From an uncultured Campylobacterota bacterium (GTDB lineage Bacteria; Campylobacterota; Campylobacteria; Campylobacterales; Sulfurovaceae), in assembly GCA_937141405.1 (NCBI GenBank), contig CAKZQQ010000005.1, positions 682,001 through 746,000 on the forward strand: a stretch of DNA of 64,000 bases, read 5' to 3'. The first letter of the stretch is position 1; each line of letters starts with the position of its first letter. The position numbers were made by a program, and so were the translations under genes. The notes beneath the pieces were generated by a model, which was not told the DNA's origin, searched no databases, and saw only the letters and a list, made by a program, of their open reading frames with translations. Below are positions 1 through 8,959 of the stretch, piece after piece.

Positions 1-24
1 TTTTTCTATTCTCTTCTTTTTCAT
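1..24 (-). CDS. Partial gene at left edge, N-terminal 8 codons only
   Basis: An ATG on the minus strand at 24-22 opens a frame reading MKKKRIEK that runs off the left edge. It is preceded by GGAGA with a short spacer (about 30-34), a convincing ribosome binding site, and then by AT-rich promoter-like sequence to 126. The product cannot be identified from eight residues. The call rests on the start codon, the RBS and the fact that the downstream-adjacent amidohydrolase gene ends at 127 in the same orientation. Confidence 0.45.
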
Positions 25-126
25 ACTTTCTCCAATGTATATATACAAATAAATATATCAATATCTTTCAATAACCTAAGCTCTATTTTTATTTTAGCAA
101 AGTATCACAAAAATAGCAAAGGTGCT

Positions 127-1110
127 CTATAGGCTAAGTACCTTTTTGTAGTTACTATAGAGTGGATTATCTTTAGGGAAATACTCTAATATTGCGCCGA
201 TATAACGATCAAAAGGGTTATTGATTTTCGAGAGTGAAAAACGCTTTTTATAAGGAAGATCATAAGAGTTCAATACCATAGTAAAAGGCACCGGAAAATC
301 CGTAGCAAAAAGTAGTTTCTCGTGGATTTGATGTTGATGGCTCAAATGGCGAAGCACTTTAGCTCTCACGGGAGTAAGAAGTGCAGAGATATCTGCATAG
401 AGATTATCATAATGCTGAAGCATCTCAATCAATTTAAAGTACTCACTATTGTAATGTTTTGGATGTGACAAAATCGCCTTGTGAATTTTGAGCGGGGAAT
501 AGCTCAGTGCCATATGTGCGGCAATGACATTGACACCTATCTCTAAAGGCTGTTGTAGCATATCGATAGATTCGCAATGTTTGATAGAGTGCACACTACT
601 TTCACTACCTATATGAATGATGAGTGGGATATTTTTTGCTTTGAGTTTCTCAAAATAGGCTCTATAGCGCTCTTCATTTGTGTCAACACCCCAATAGTTT
701 TGTAAAAATTTTGCCCCTTTAAACCCTAGCTCATGATATCTATCTATCATATCAAGTGCATCGGGTCGCATAGGGTTGATAGAGAAAAACGGAATGATGA
801 TATCCGGATGTGCCTGATAGACCCCTAACACATCCTCGTTAGTTGCACAAACAGTTTGATCTTTGTGGAGCACCCTCCCCTTATCATCAACACGAGCATC
901 AACACCAAAGAGTACACTATGAGAGAGGTGCATAGAAGAGCGGATATTATGCGTGAGTGCATCAAGATAAGCCTGATAAGGTTCCAAAAAAAGTCTTTTG
1001 GTATCTATCCCCATTTTTTTACCGAGCACCCGAAGAGCAGCACGATCATAAAAACGGTTGAAACGCACTTCACTACTGAGTAGGTGAACATGCATATCAA
1101 CCGTTTGCAT
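127..1110 (-). CDS. Amidohydrolase-family (TIM-barrel) metal-dependent hydrolase
   Basis: Predicted cytosolic hydrolase of the amidohydrolase-2 type. The DMHVH motif just after the start, IIHIG and AAHMAL in the middle and ATDFPVP near the C-terminus sit where this superfamily carries its metal ligands and catalytic Asp. Substrate is unknown. A longer frame opens at 1161, but the ATG pair at 1113/1110 is preferred: AGGAG lies at 1122-1118, seven bases before the second ATG, and the domain begins there. The start overlaps the stop of the upstream lipid fusion gene (TGA at 1099-1097), so the two are probably translationally coupled. No function in lipid turnover can be read from the sequence itself. 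Confidence 0.8.
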   Translation of the reverse strand: MQTVDMHVHLLSSEVRFNRFYDRAALRVLGKKMGIDTKRLFLEPYQAYLDALTHNIRSSMHLSHSVLFGVDARVDDKGRVLHKDQTVCATNEDVLGVYQAHPDIIIPFFSINPMRPDALDMIDRYHELGFKGAKFLQNYWGVDTNEERYRAYFEKLKAKNIPLIIHIGSESSVHSIKHCESIDMLQQPLEIGVNVIAAHMALSYSPLKIHKAILSHPKHYNSEYFKLIEMLQHYDNLYADISALLTPVRAKVLRHLSHQHQIHEKLLFATDFPVPFTMVLNSYDLPYKKRFSLSKINNPFDRYIGAILEYFPKDNPLYSNYKKVLSL

Positions 1111-4100
1111 CATGAAGCTCCTGTGCCATTTTTTTTGCCTCTTTGAAGTCGCTTTTACCACTTGCTAGTCTAGGTAATTCCTTAACCTGAAAGAGCTTAC
1201 TTGGTTGCATAAGCGGAAGCATTTTACTCTCCTTGATAGCTGAAGTGATATCCTCTCTTGGAAGATCACTTTGATAGAGTAAAACTATCTTTTCACCTTT
1301 TTTCTCATCTTCAAGACTCACAGCAATAAGATCAACACTTCCGCTAAACAATTTTTCAAGCTGTTCTTCAACACTGCTTAAGCTTATCATCTCGCCACCT
1401 ATTTTTGCAAAACGGCTATAACGGCCTGCTATGGTGATAAAACCATCACTATCAACATGCCCCTTGTCGCCTGTTTTATAATACCGAGTGCCGTCTATTT
1501 TTACAATTACCTCATTCGTCTTTTGTGGCTCCCTTAAATACCTCTTCATAACTTGCGGTCCACCGACAATGATAAGTCCGTCTTCACCCAATGGAAGCTC
1601 TTCATAACTTTGCGGATCAACAATCTTAACGATAGTTCCCGGGAGTGATTGCCCCACCGTGCCAACCTTATTACCAACGATGAGTTGCATAGAATCTAAC
1701 TCTAGTGCATCAGGCATATTGACTGAGATAACAGGCGATGTCTCTGTAGCGCCATAGCCCTCATAAATATCGATTCCAAATTTCTCCATAAAAGATCTTT
1801 TAATCTCTGGTTTCAATTTTTCAGCACCTGCAACAGCCATACGGATACTTTTAAACATTAGAGGATGCAACTTTGAACTTTTTGCATAGAGTCTAAAGAA
1901 TGTAGATGTCCCAAACATTATAGTCGCTTGAAAACGCGCTGCAAGTTTACCGATAGCAAAAGCATCTGTTGGATCGGGAGCGCTCACCATGGTTACCCCC
2001 TCACAGAGAGGCAATAGAGTAGTGATTGTCAGTCCAAATGAGTGAAAAATCGGCAAAGAATTTAAGATCACATCACCATTTTGAAAATTAAGCAACGCTG
2101 AGGTTTGTTTGATATTTGCCAAAATATTTTTATGTGTCAACACAACTCCTTTTGGACTCCCCTCGCTACCACTGCTAAAGAGAATTGTTGCTGTATCCTC
2201 TACAGAGACTTTTTCAAAATAAAGCATCTCTATCATCCATGCAGGCATAAAGTATGCTTTGAGCAATGGGGCTAACTTTTGAAGTTTTGTAAAGCCTCTA
2301 TTGAGCTCTTCTATCATTACTGTCTGTTTATTTGAAATATCTGAGAAGTTAAAGCCTTTTTGACTCAGTTTTTTTGTAAACTGCTCTGAAGTTATTATCG
2401 TTGTAATGTGCGCTTTAGACAAAGCGCTGTTTGTCGCCTCTTTGCTGAGTGTATAGTTAAGATTGATGGGACACTTTCCAACAACTAATAGCGCCATATT
2501 AACGATGGTTCCTATAGCAGATGCCGGCAATATTATGCCGATATTTTGATCCGGCAACCTCCTAAACTCTTTTGCAAAGAGTAGCACGGCACTCAGCATC
2601 TTCGCATTGTTGAGATTGACGCCCGTTGCATCAACAACAGAGCGTTTTAAGAGTTGTCCTTTTGCACGATGAAGCCAGCTATACTGTAGTGGTTGACACT
2701 TAGAAAGTTGTGCATCCCATGTCTTATATGAGAGTGCCTTGACTGCCTGTTTTACATACTCAGCCGTTGTATCCGACGCCAAAGGTTCACCGAAGCTTAC
2801 CACAACATTATGCTCATTCCATGTTTTCGTCATCCTTTTAAAACGATCTTTTGCCCTAGAAAAGGTTGATCCCCATAATCCACAGATATAAAAAGGAATG
2901 ATTGGGTGAGTGCTATCCTTCATGGCAACTTCATAGCCTTTTCTAAATTCACTCAATTGTCCGTTGTAACTGATACGTCCTTCCGGGAAAAGCGCAACAA
3001 CTTTACCCTCATCCAGACGAGCTCGTATCTCCTTTATGGCATCTTTGCCTGAGCCTCTTGAGATAGGAATAACATTAAAAAAATTAACAAACCATCGGAT
3101 GTACCATTGATCATAGATACTTTTCGCCATAACAAACTTCACCGCACGAGGAGAAGCGACTTGAATCACAAGCCAATCAATCCAGCTAATATGGTTACCA
3201 AGCAATAACACGCCTCCACTTGGCGGGAGATGATGTAAACCTTCTACTCGTAATCGATAACTTGTTTTCAAAATAGGAAGCAGTAGAAGTCGTGCAAAAA
3301 GATGCGGTAACCTCTTAATAGCATAAAGACTTCCTACAAGCAGAAGTGTTGCGCTGAGAATAAAAATTGTTGCGCTATGAAAACCTGCTACTATCAATAA
3401 GATGCTACCGGCTAAGAAGAGTATCATGGTCGCATTTTGGATAAAATTCTTTCCGGCAAGGATGGTTCCTAGTTTAGATGCTGGTGCAAAATACTGTATT
3501 GATGCATTGAGCGGTACAGCAAAAAGACCACCAAAAAATCCAAATAAAATACTAGACAATCCCATGGTATAAGGGTTAGTAGCCGTAGTGAACATCAAGA
3601 GCGAAACAAAAAGTCCAATGGCTCCAAGCGGGACAATACCAAGTTCGATATGGAGTCTCGAAGCACGCCCTGCAACCATCGAACCTAAAGCTATACCGAT
3701 AGCACTCGCTGCCAAAATTGCTTGAATAATAACAGCATTTTCATCCCCACTCATCATCTTATAGTGTGCAGGGAATACAGCTATAATAACCTGCCCTATA
3801 GCCCAAAATATACTAAGTCCTATAATGCTCAACCAGATATTTTGATCTGATTTGATATCTTTCATATTTTGTTTAAAATAGCGAAAATTAAGATAATCGT
3901 GAAACTCAAAATGTCCTTGTGGGCTCGCAGGTTTAATTGCCGGGAGTTTGAAAGATAATAAAAATTCGATAATCGATACGATAACCAAAATCCACCCTAT
4001 CGGAGCAATACTTCGCAAGATTGCATCCGGGCTCATCGCACTCACATCATATATACTCTCAAAAACAACCGAAAATGAGATAGAGCTAAAGAGTATAGCA

Positions 4101-4546
4101 GTGATTGTTACGGCCTGCACGACACCATTGGCAGAGCCAAGATTATCGACGCCAAAAAGCTCTTTGATAAGACCGAATTTTGAAGGCGAATAGACGGCAC
4201 TTTGCGCCGCAAGTAAAAAGGTAAATCCAAAAGCAATATAAAAGAGCCCGAGATAATAGCTTAAAGTAATAAGAAGCGTTAATACAATGGCAGCCAATGA
4301 AGAGTAGCGAACTATTGTAATTTTTGAAAAGTGATTACTCAAATATCCTGAAGGGGAAAAGAGAAAAACAAAAGGCAATAGAATCATAGCATTAATAAAC
4401 GCACTTAATATGATAAGTGTATCGCCTTCAAAACTTTTTAGCAATACATTTTGAATAGTGATTTTATGCCCTACATCAACGGCTGCATTGATAAAAAGCA
4501 TAAAAACAAAAGGGATAAACCCCCTAACAACTAGCAGCTCTTTCAT
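1097..4546 (-). CDS. aas: LplT-PlsC-Aas fusion: lysophospholipid transporter / acyltransferase / acyl-ACP synthetase
   Basis: 1149-aa membrane protein with three modules. Residues about 1-415 form an MFS-type transporter like LplT, with around 12 hydrophobic segments. Residues about 430-600 are a PlsC-type acyltransferase with NHISWID (451-457, the H-x4-D motif) and FPEGR (520-524). Residues about 630-1149 are an AMP-forming acyl-activating domain with the phosphate loop SSGSEGSPKG (791-800). In E. coli LplT and Aas are separate proteins that import lysophospholipids and re-acylate them; here all steps are on one chain, which is known from some other bacteria. It follows an 833-nt non-coding gap and overlaps the amidohydrolase start. 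A 22-bp palindrome lies 61-82 nt upstream. Confidence 0.9.
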   Translation of the reverse strand: MKELLVVRGFIPFVFMLFINAAVDVGHKITIQNVLLKSFEGDTLIILSAFINAMILLPFVFLFSPSGYLSNHFSKITIVRYSSLAAIVLTLLITLSYYLGLFYIAFGFTFLLAAQSAVYSPSKFGLIKELFGVDNLGSANGVVQAVTITAILFSSISFSVVFESIYDVSAMSPDAILRSIAPIGWILVIVSIIEFLLSFKLPAIKPASPQGHFEFHDYLNFRYFKQNMKDIKSDQNIWLSIIGLSIFWAIGQVIIAVFPAHYKMMSGDENAVIIQAILAASAIGIALGSMVAGRASRLHIELGIVPLGAIGLFVSLLMFTTATNPYTMGLSSILFGFFGGLFAVPLNASIQYFAPASKLGTILAGKNFIQNATMILFLAGSILLIVAGFHSATIFILSATLLLVGSLYAIKRLPHLFARLLLLPILKTSYRLRVEGLHHLPPSGGVLLLGNHISWIDWLVIQVASPRAVKFVMAKSIYDQWYIRWFVNFFNVIPISRGSGKDAIKEIRARLDEGKVVALFPEGRISYNGQLSEFRKGYEVAMKDSTHPIIPFYICGLWGSTFSRAKDRFKRMTKTWNEHNVVVSFGEPLASDTTAEYVKQAVKALSYKTWDAQLSKCQPLQYSWLHRAKGQLLKRSVVDATGVNLNNAKMLSAVLLFAKEFRRLPDQNIGIILPASAIGTIVNMALLVVGKCPINLNYTLSKEATNSALSKAHITTIITSEQFTKKLSQKGFNFSDISNKQTVMIEELNRGFTKLQKLAPLLKAYFMPAWMIEMLYFEKVSVEDTATILFSSGSEGSPKGVVLTHKNILANIKQTSALLNFQNGDVILNSLPIFHSFGLTITTLLPLCEGVTMVSAPDPTDAFAIGKLAARFQATIMFGTSTFFRLYAKSSKLHPLMFKSIRMAVAGAEKLKPEIKRSFMEKFGIDIYEGYGATETSPVISVNMPDALELDSMQLIVGNKVGTVGQSLPGTIVKIVDPQSYEELPLGEDGLIIVGGPQVMKRYLREPQKTNEVIVKIDGTRYYKTGDKGHVDSDGFITIAGRYSRFAKIGGEMISLSSVEEQLEKLFSGSVDLIAVSLEDEKKGEKIVLLYQSDLPREDITSAIKESKMLPLMQPSKLFQVKELPRLASGKSDFKEAKKMAQELHDANG

Positions 4547-4606
4547 GTAACACTCTCATCTCTTCTATAGCACTCAATCAAGCATGCATCAAATAAGCAA
4601 AAACTA

Positions 4607-4628
4607 AATCGATTAAAGTTAATCGATT
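4607..4628. promoter_or_regulatory. Perfect 10-bp inverted repeat, candidate operator upstream of aas
   Basis: AATCGATTAA (4607-4616) and TTAATCGATT (4619-4628) are exact reverse complements separated by AG. The spacing fits a dimeric helix-turn-helix regulator. It lies 61-82 nt upstream of the aas ATG, and about 40 nt upstream of the candidate -10. No regulator gene is adjacent, so the binding protein is unknown. Confidence 0.4.
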
Positions 4629-4948
4629 CTGAAAACTCATTTACCCGTACCATATACTTCCCCCTCTTGATATAACTTAGTTAAATATTTATTTAAATAT
4701 TTCACATTTAAATTAACCAACAACATCCCCACTGCCGGACACTAAAATAAAAAATATCAATTCATAAAATAAAGTATTGTATTGATTTGATCGATAATGC
4801 TATCATAATATATATTAATAATAAATTATATTAATTAAAATTTCATATATTTTTATTGTTTATAGATGCTAAACTACTCTTTTATAAAGAAAAATTGATA
4901 AAAGCTAACAAACTTTTTCATCTATATTTAAATCCTATGTGCCTGCAA

Positions 4949-5304
4949 TTGCAAAGAGAGCAATGCAACAATAATAAAAAACTATTTTTTAGAAAAGCGA
5001 GGAAAAGAAAAAATTTACTTAATATATTTACTCTTATTTTGATTTAGATTTGAATATCAGTCATAAAAACTACATCAAAACTTGCTATTTATTTGCTTTA
5101 GATAAGTCTTTGCAAAGAGAGAGAAAACTATTTTTTAAAAGAACAAGAAAAAATTATGATTTTTTTTATTTTTGTGTTAGATTTAAGAGTTGTTGCGAAG
5201 GAACTTACTAACCTGTAAGTGACTGAGCCAACTCTCTTAAAGATGATACAAAAAAAGATATATTTGCAAAGTTTATTTGCTCTTGTTTTGATTTAGATTT
5301 GAAT
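4949..5304. repeat. Degenerate direct repeats flanking the 60-nt elements
   Basis: TTGCAAAGAGAG occurs at 4949-4960 and 5110-5121, each followed within about 20 nt by AAAACTATTTTTTA. A 29-nt segment at 5027-5055 matches 5276-5304 at 27 positions, and the second copy runs directly into the 60-nt element at 5298. The first copy contains only the first seven bases of that element (TTTGAAT), so it looks like a truncated third copy. This pattern suggests local duplication and decay. Confidence 0.55.
5182..5241. ncRNA. 60-nt structured element, copy 1 (orientation unknown)
   Basis: Outer stem TTTAAGAG (5182-5189) pairs perfectly with CTCTTAAA (5234-5241). Inner stem ACTTAC (5203-5208) pairs with GTAAGT (5215-5220) around a 6-nt loop. 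The asymmetric internal strands TTGTTGCGA and TGACTGAGC are shared with copy 2. The element is palindromic enough to fold on either strand, so it may act as RNA or as DNA. It could be part of the guaA 3' region, but no T-tract follows it. Confidence 0.5.
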
Positions 5305-5357
5305 GTTGTTGCGAGAGAATTTACTTGATAGTAAATGACTGAGCAAACTCATTCAAA
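5298..5357. ncRNA. 60-nt structured element, copy 2 (orientation unknown)
   Basis: Aligns without gaps to copy 1 (44 of 60 identical). Outer stem TTTGAATG (5298-5305) pairs with CATTCAAA (5350-5357). Inner stem ATTTACT (5319-5325) pairs with AGTAAAT (5330-5336) around TGAT. Relative to copy 1, three outer pairs and one inner pair change on both sides so that pairing is kept. It begins 22 nt beyond the guaA stop on the guaA-downstream side. Confidence 0.5.
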
Positions 5358-5379
5358 GATATCCATAAAGAAGAGCAAA

Positions 5380-6918
5380 TCACTCCCACTCGATTGTTGC
5401 CGGTGGCTTCGAACTTATATCATACACCACTCTGTTAATCCCATTCACCTCATTGATAATCCGTCGGCTGATGCTCTCGAGCACATCATGCGGGACATGT
5501 GCAAATGTTGCCGTCATTCCATCGACTGATTCGACCATGCGCACACAGACGGTATTATCATAGGTTCTATTATCTCCCATAACACCGACCGAGCTGACAT
5601 TAAGAAGCACGGTAAATGCTTGCCAAACTTTATCATAATACCCACTTGCTTTGAGCTCCTCTTGCATGATAGCATCACTCTCTTTTACCAATTCCAGTGA
5701 TGCTTCATTGACCTCTCCCATGATACGAATCGCAAGTCCCGGCCCGGGAAATGGGTGACGGCCTATCATATCCTTAGGAAGTCCAAGCTCAAGTCCTAGC
5801 TTACGTACCTCATCTTTAAATATCTCCTTGAGGGGCTCTATAAGATCAAAAGTCATCCAATCAGGCAACCCACCAACATTGTGGTGTGACTTGATAGTCT
5901 TTGAAGGCCCCTTTACAGAAACTGACTCGATGACATCCGTATAGAGTGTACCTTGAGCTAAAAATGATGTATCTTTGTGTTTTTTTGCCTCTTTATCAAA
6001 GACCTCGATAAATGTCTCGCCGATGATTTTTCTCTTTTGCTCAGGATCGACCACCCCTTTAAGTTTGTTTAAAAAGAGTTCTCTTGCATTAATGCTCACA
6101 AGATCGATACCCAGTATCTTGAACATATCTTGTACTTGCTTGGCTTCATTTTTACGAAGGAGTCCTTGATCGACAAAAACACAAACAAGTTGTTCTGCCG
6201 GGAGCGCCTGAGAAAGCAGTGCGGCAACCACAGAGCTATCAACGCCGCCACTAACGCCGCAAAGTACAACTCCTTCGCCTACTTGCTCTTTAATCTGCGC
6301 GATCTTCTCTTTGGCAAAACTCCCCATATTCCAAGTGCTTTCACATCCGCAGATACTTTTTGCAAAGTTCTTAAGCATCTTCACGCCCTGCGTAGAGTGA
6401 TGCACTTCCGGGTGAAATTGAAAAGCATAAACCTGTCGTTTCACATCCGCTATAGCAGCATAAGGGGAGTTTTCACTAAAACCGATAGCTTCAAATCCTT
6501 CAGGCATAGACTCAACTTTATCTCCATGGCTCATCCAAACAATTGAGTCATTTTCAATATCTTTAAATATATCGGCATCGGATGCAAAAGAGAGTTTTGC
6601 TTTGCCGTATTCATGATGATTTGCCGGAATCACTTCACCACCAAAGTGATGCGTGATAAGCTGCATGCCATAGCAGATACCAAGAATCGGCAATCCAAGA
6701 TCCCAAATCGCTTCATCAGGTCTATACGCATCTTGAGCATATACCGAAGCCGGGCCACCTGAGAGTATAATCCCTTTAGGTGATCTCTTTTTTATATCTT
6801 CTATCTTTTCAGAAAATGGGAAAACTTCACAGTAGACTCCGCTCTCTCTTAGTTTTCTAGCAATAAGTTGTGTGTATTGTGAGCCAAAATCAAGTATGGC
6901 TATTGGAACTGCGTCCAT
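5380..6918 (-). CDS. guaA: GMP synthase (glutamine-hydrolysing)
   Basis: 512 aa, the usual length for GuaA. It converts XMP to GMP using glutamine-derived ammonia and ATP in the cytosol. Residues 1-195 are the class I glutamine amidotransferase, with nucleophile Cys82 in GICYGMQ and the His169/Glu171 pair in FHPEVH. The ATP-pyrophosphatase P-loop SGGVDSS is at 223-229, and the C-terminal dimerisation domain ends in KPPATIEWE. It lies 19 nt downstream of nadB and may share its transcript. The two structured 60-nt elements lie directly downstream. Confidence 0.97.
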   Translation of the reverse strand: MDAVPIAILDFGSQYTQLIARKLRESGVYCEVFPFSEKIEDIKKRSPKGIILSGGPASVYAQDAYRPDEAIWDLGLPILGICYGMQLITHHFGGEVIPANHHEYGKAKLSFASDADIFKDIENDSIVWMSHGDKVESMPEGFEAIGFSENSPYAAIADVKRQVYAFQFHPEVHHSTQGVKMLKNFAKSICGCESTWNMGSFAKEKIAQIKEQVGEGVVLCGVSGGVDSSVVAALLSQALPAEQLVCVFVDQGLLRKNEAKQVQDMFKILGIDLVSINARELFLNKLKGVVDPEQKRKIIGETFIEVFDKEAKKHKDTSFLAQGTLYTDVIESVSVKGPSKTIKSHHNVGGLPDWMTFDLIEPLKEIFKDEVRKLGLELGLPKDMIGRHPFPGPGLAIRIMGEVNEASLELVKESDAIMQEELKASGYYDKVWQAFTVLLNVSSVGVMGDNRTYDNTVCVRMVESVDGMTATFAHVPHDVLESISRRIINEVNGINRVVYDISSKPPATIEWE

Positions 6919-6937
6919 CTTTTCCCCTTGTGTAAAA

Positions 6938-8401
6938 TTATATATCTTGTTCTTCGTTCTCTATATAGTGAGTTCCCAAAGACTCTTTTCTTAAAAGTGC
7001 AGCATCAACAATAGCAGAGGCTGTGTTGAGCCGAAGCTGTAAAAGCCTGCCTATCTCGCGATTTTTAAGATCATAGATTAAATTTTTTGCGTGGTGAAGA
7101 CCTTTCGTGGTGCGAATAATACCTATCTCCTCCCACATAATCTTTCTAAGTTGACGCTTATACTCTTTGTCGTTATCTTTGTGCAGAATATTACCGTAAT
7201 CTTTATCAAATTTAGGCATCTTTGTGTTGTGATTTTCTTGCGAAAGCATATGTTCTGTTGCTCTTTTTGCAAAGACCATCCCCTCTAAAAGTGAATTTGA
7301 AGCAAGTCTATTGGCTCCATGCACTCCCGTTCTTGCAGCTTCCCCTATCACATAAAGCCCCTTCATTCCGGGCACTACACCGTAAGAGTTGCACGCAATA
7401 CCGCCGTTTGCATAGTGGAATGCGGGCGAGATAGGCACCCTATCTTGAGGCAATCTATACCCTTGTGCTTCAAAAGTACTCGTAATATTTGGGAATCTTT
7501 TATGAAATTTTTTGGGCTCAAACATACTAAAGTCAAGATAGACTTTTTTACCCGTTTTTCTCTTATAATCAAAAATACCTCTCGAAACGATATCGCGACT
7601 TGCAAGCTCGGCTCGTTCATCATATTCAAAGAGAAATCTTTTTCCATCTTCATCAACTATATGCGCACCCTCACCTCGAAGTGCTTCCGTTAAAAGAAGT
7701 TTTCTTGCCAAAGGTGTATCAACAAAAACAGTCGGGTGAAACTGCATAAACTCCATATCTTGAAGTGCGATTCCTTTTTCAACGCAGATACCATGGATAT
7801 CCGCACTTACGGTTCTTGAGTTTGTGTTGTACTCATACAGGGATCCCACACCTCCAGAGGCGATGATAACATTATCGGCATAGATTGTCTTTGGCGTATA
7901 GTTGACAGTTGCTTTGATTCCATAGCATCTTCCATCATCAATAAGCAGATCATAAACAAGCATATTTTGTTCTAAATGGTGTGGATTTTGAGTCATCATA
8001 AAATAGTGCAGATATCGACCTGTAGCATCTCCACCTGCATGGATTATCCGAGCTGCTGAGTGAGCCGCCTCTTTAGTATAGAGAAGTTTTCCTTTTTTAT
8101 CTGTATCGAAAACCATCCCTTTTTTGATGATATCCTTAGTGGTTTCCAATGAAGTTTCTGAGAGTATCTCAACGGCTTTTTTTAGATTGTGGTAAGCTCC
8201 GGCTGCTAGCGTATCTTCTACATGCACGGGGACATCATCGGCATCAAGTGCTGTTACGATGCCGCCTTGCGCATAGAAAGTATTGCACTCCCATGGGATA
8301 TCTTTGCAGAGCACAAGCACCTTTTTTGAAGTCGGTATATTCATCGCGGCATAGAGACCTGCTACGCCTGCACCGATTATAATCACATCATATTTTTGCA
8401 A
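6938..8401 (-). CDS. nadB: L-aspartate oxidase
   Basis: 487-aa flavoprotein of the succinate dehydrogenase/fumarate reductase flavoprotein family, which oxidises aspartate to iminoaspartate for NAD synthesis. The FAD dinucleotide fold starts immediately (GAGVAG, residues 10-15); FMQFHPTVF, the SRDIVSRGI arginine region and the [13 protein letters not shown] segment are family hallmarks. The start is TTG at 8401-8399, directly abutting the TGA of the small lipoprotein gene, with AGGAG five bases upstream. It is shorter at the C-terminus than the E. coli enzyme. The partner nadA/nadC genes are not in the window. Confidence 0.93.
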   Translation of the reverse strand: MQKYDVIIIGAGVAGLYAAMNIPTSKKVLVLCKDIPWECNTFYAQGGIVTALDADDVPVHVEDTLAAGAYHNLKKAVEILSETSLETTKDIIKKGMVFDTDKKGKLLYTKEAAHSAARIIHAGGDATGRYLHYFMMTQNPHHLEQNMLVYDLLIDDGRCYGIKATVNYTPKTIYADNVIIASGGVGSLYEYNTNSRTVSADIHGICVEKGIALQDMEFMQFHPTVFVDTPLARKLLLTEALRGEGAHIVDEDGKRFLFEYDERAELASRDIVSRGIFDYKRKTGKKVYLDFSMFEPKKFHKRFPNITSTFEAQGYRLPQDRVPISPAFHYANGGIACNSYGVVPGMKGLYVIGEAARTGVHGANRLASNSLLEGMVFAKRATEHMLSQENHNTKMPKFDKDYGNILHKDNDKEYKRQLRKIMWEEIGIIRTTKGLHHAKNLIYDLKNREIGRLLQLRLNTASAIVDAALLRKESLGTHYIENEEQDI

Positions 8402-8566
8402 TCACTCTCCTTGATGCTCTGTTGTAACTTGTGTATCATTTGAGGGGAGATAAACAGGCGGCTTTTTGTACCCGCACCCATAGAGAATCATACAGCAAAC
8501 AGATGATACAATAACAACATGAAAACATCTAAAACCGTACTTGATAAACTTACTAGCAGTGTTCAA
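8402..8566 (-). CDS. Small LptM/YifL-like lipoprotein
   Basis: 54-aa predicted lipoprotein. With a TTG start at 8566-8564, preceded by AAGAGG with a 6-nt spacer, the protein has a basic n-region, a hydrophobic core and the lipobox LYGC (Cys31), then GYKKPPVYLP. That tail resembles the short LptM-type lipoproteins (GCGxKGPLYLP). An in-frame ATG at 8587 lacks a good RBS. The stop abuts the nadB start, so the genes are coupled. The 5' end overlaps the divergent DUF721-like gene by 48 nt. In E. coli LptM assists outer-membrane LptD maturation; that role here is only an analogy. Confidence 0.6.
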   Translation of the reverse strand: MNTASKFIKYGFRCFHVVIVSSVCCMILYGCGYKKPPVYLPSNDTQVTTEHQGE

Positions 8567-8959
8567 TTTAAACCTCTTGGTGCGCATAAGTGTTATGCTA
8601 AATTTCTCTCTCTTCTTCCACAACATTTGCAAAAAGCGATAGCATTTGTTTATATCAAGAATGAGACACTTTTTATCGCCTTGAAACATCCGGGCTTTAA
8701 AATGGAGCTTAATTATAATAAAGATTTATTAAAAAGCTTATTAACTACGCTAGGCAAATACGATAAAGAGTGTTGCTTTGAAGCGGTCAGTAAAGTAGCA
8801 GCATTCCATAGCAAATATCACCAGATGCCAAAGATACACGATAGTGTACCTTGCTACTTTGAGCTTGCCCAAGGAGAGTTTGATGTCAATGTGACAAATC
8901 CGAAAATCAAAGAGAGTCTTGAGAGGATAAAAGAGATTATAAAATGCAATCGATCATAA
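8519..8959 (+). CDS. DUF721 (DciA-like) family protein
   Basis: 146 aa. The sequence from KTVLDKLTSSVQF through the LPQHLQKAIAFVYIKNETLFIALKHPGFKMEL segment has the short alpha/beta character of DUF721 proteins, some of which (DciA) load replicative helicase. The C-terminal part is not conserved enough for me to assign function. It overlaps the uvrC start by 16 nt, so the two are likely one operon. The ATG at 8519 has no clear RBS, and its first 48 nt lie antisense to the lipoprotein gene. No later in-frame ATG exists before residue 62. Confidence 0.6.
   Translation: MKTSKTVLDKLTSSVQFKPLGAHKCYAKFLSLLPQHLQKAIAFVYIKNETLFIALKHPGFKMELNYNKDLLKSLLTTLGKYDKECCFEAVSKVAAFHSKYHQMPKIHDSVPCYFELAQGEFDVNVTNPKIKESLERIKEIIKCNRS

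Larger units (their letters stand above)
4547..5379. other. 833-nt gene-free AT-rich interval with repeats and structured elements
   Basis: No convincing coding frame on either strand; the longest plus-strand frame (4856-5047) is Lys/Asn/Leu-rich with no RBS. The interval separates guaA (ends 5380) from the lipid fusion gene (starts 4546). It contains a perfect inverted repeat at 4607-4628, A/T palindromes around 4680-4720, degenerate direct repeats between 4949 and 5357, and two 60-nt structured elements. A possible extended -10 for the fusion gene, TGCTATAGA on the minus strand, is at 4572-4564. Confidence 0.75.

Noticed and set aside
4856-5047. 63-aa plus-strand open frame in the large intergenic gap
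   Set aside because: Lys/Asn/Leu composition of AT-rich random sequence, no RBS, starts with a non-ATG codon and overlaps the repeat array.
8402-8689. Full 95-aa frame for the small lipoprotein
   Set aside because: The first 40 residues would push the signal peptide inside the protein and lie antisense over much of the DUF721-like gene; the TTG at 8566 with AAGAGG is better.
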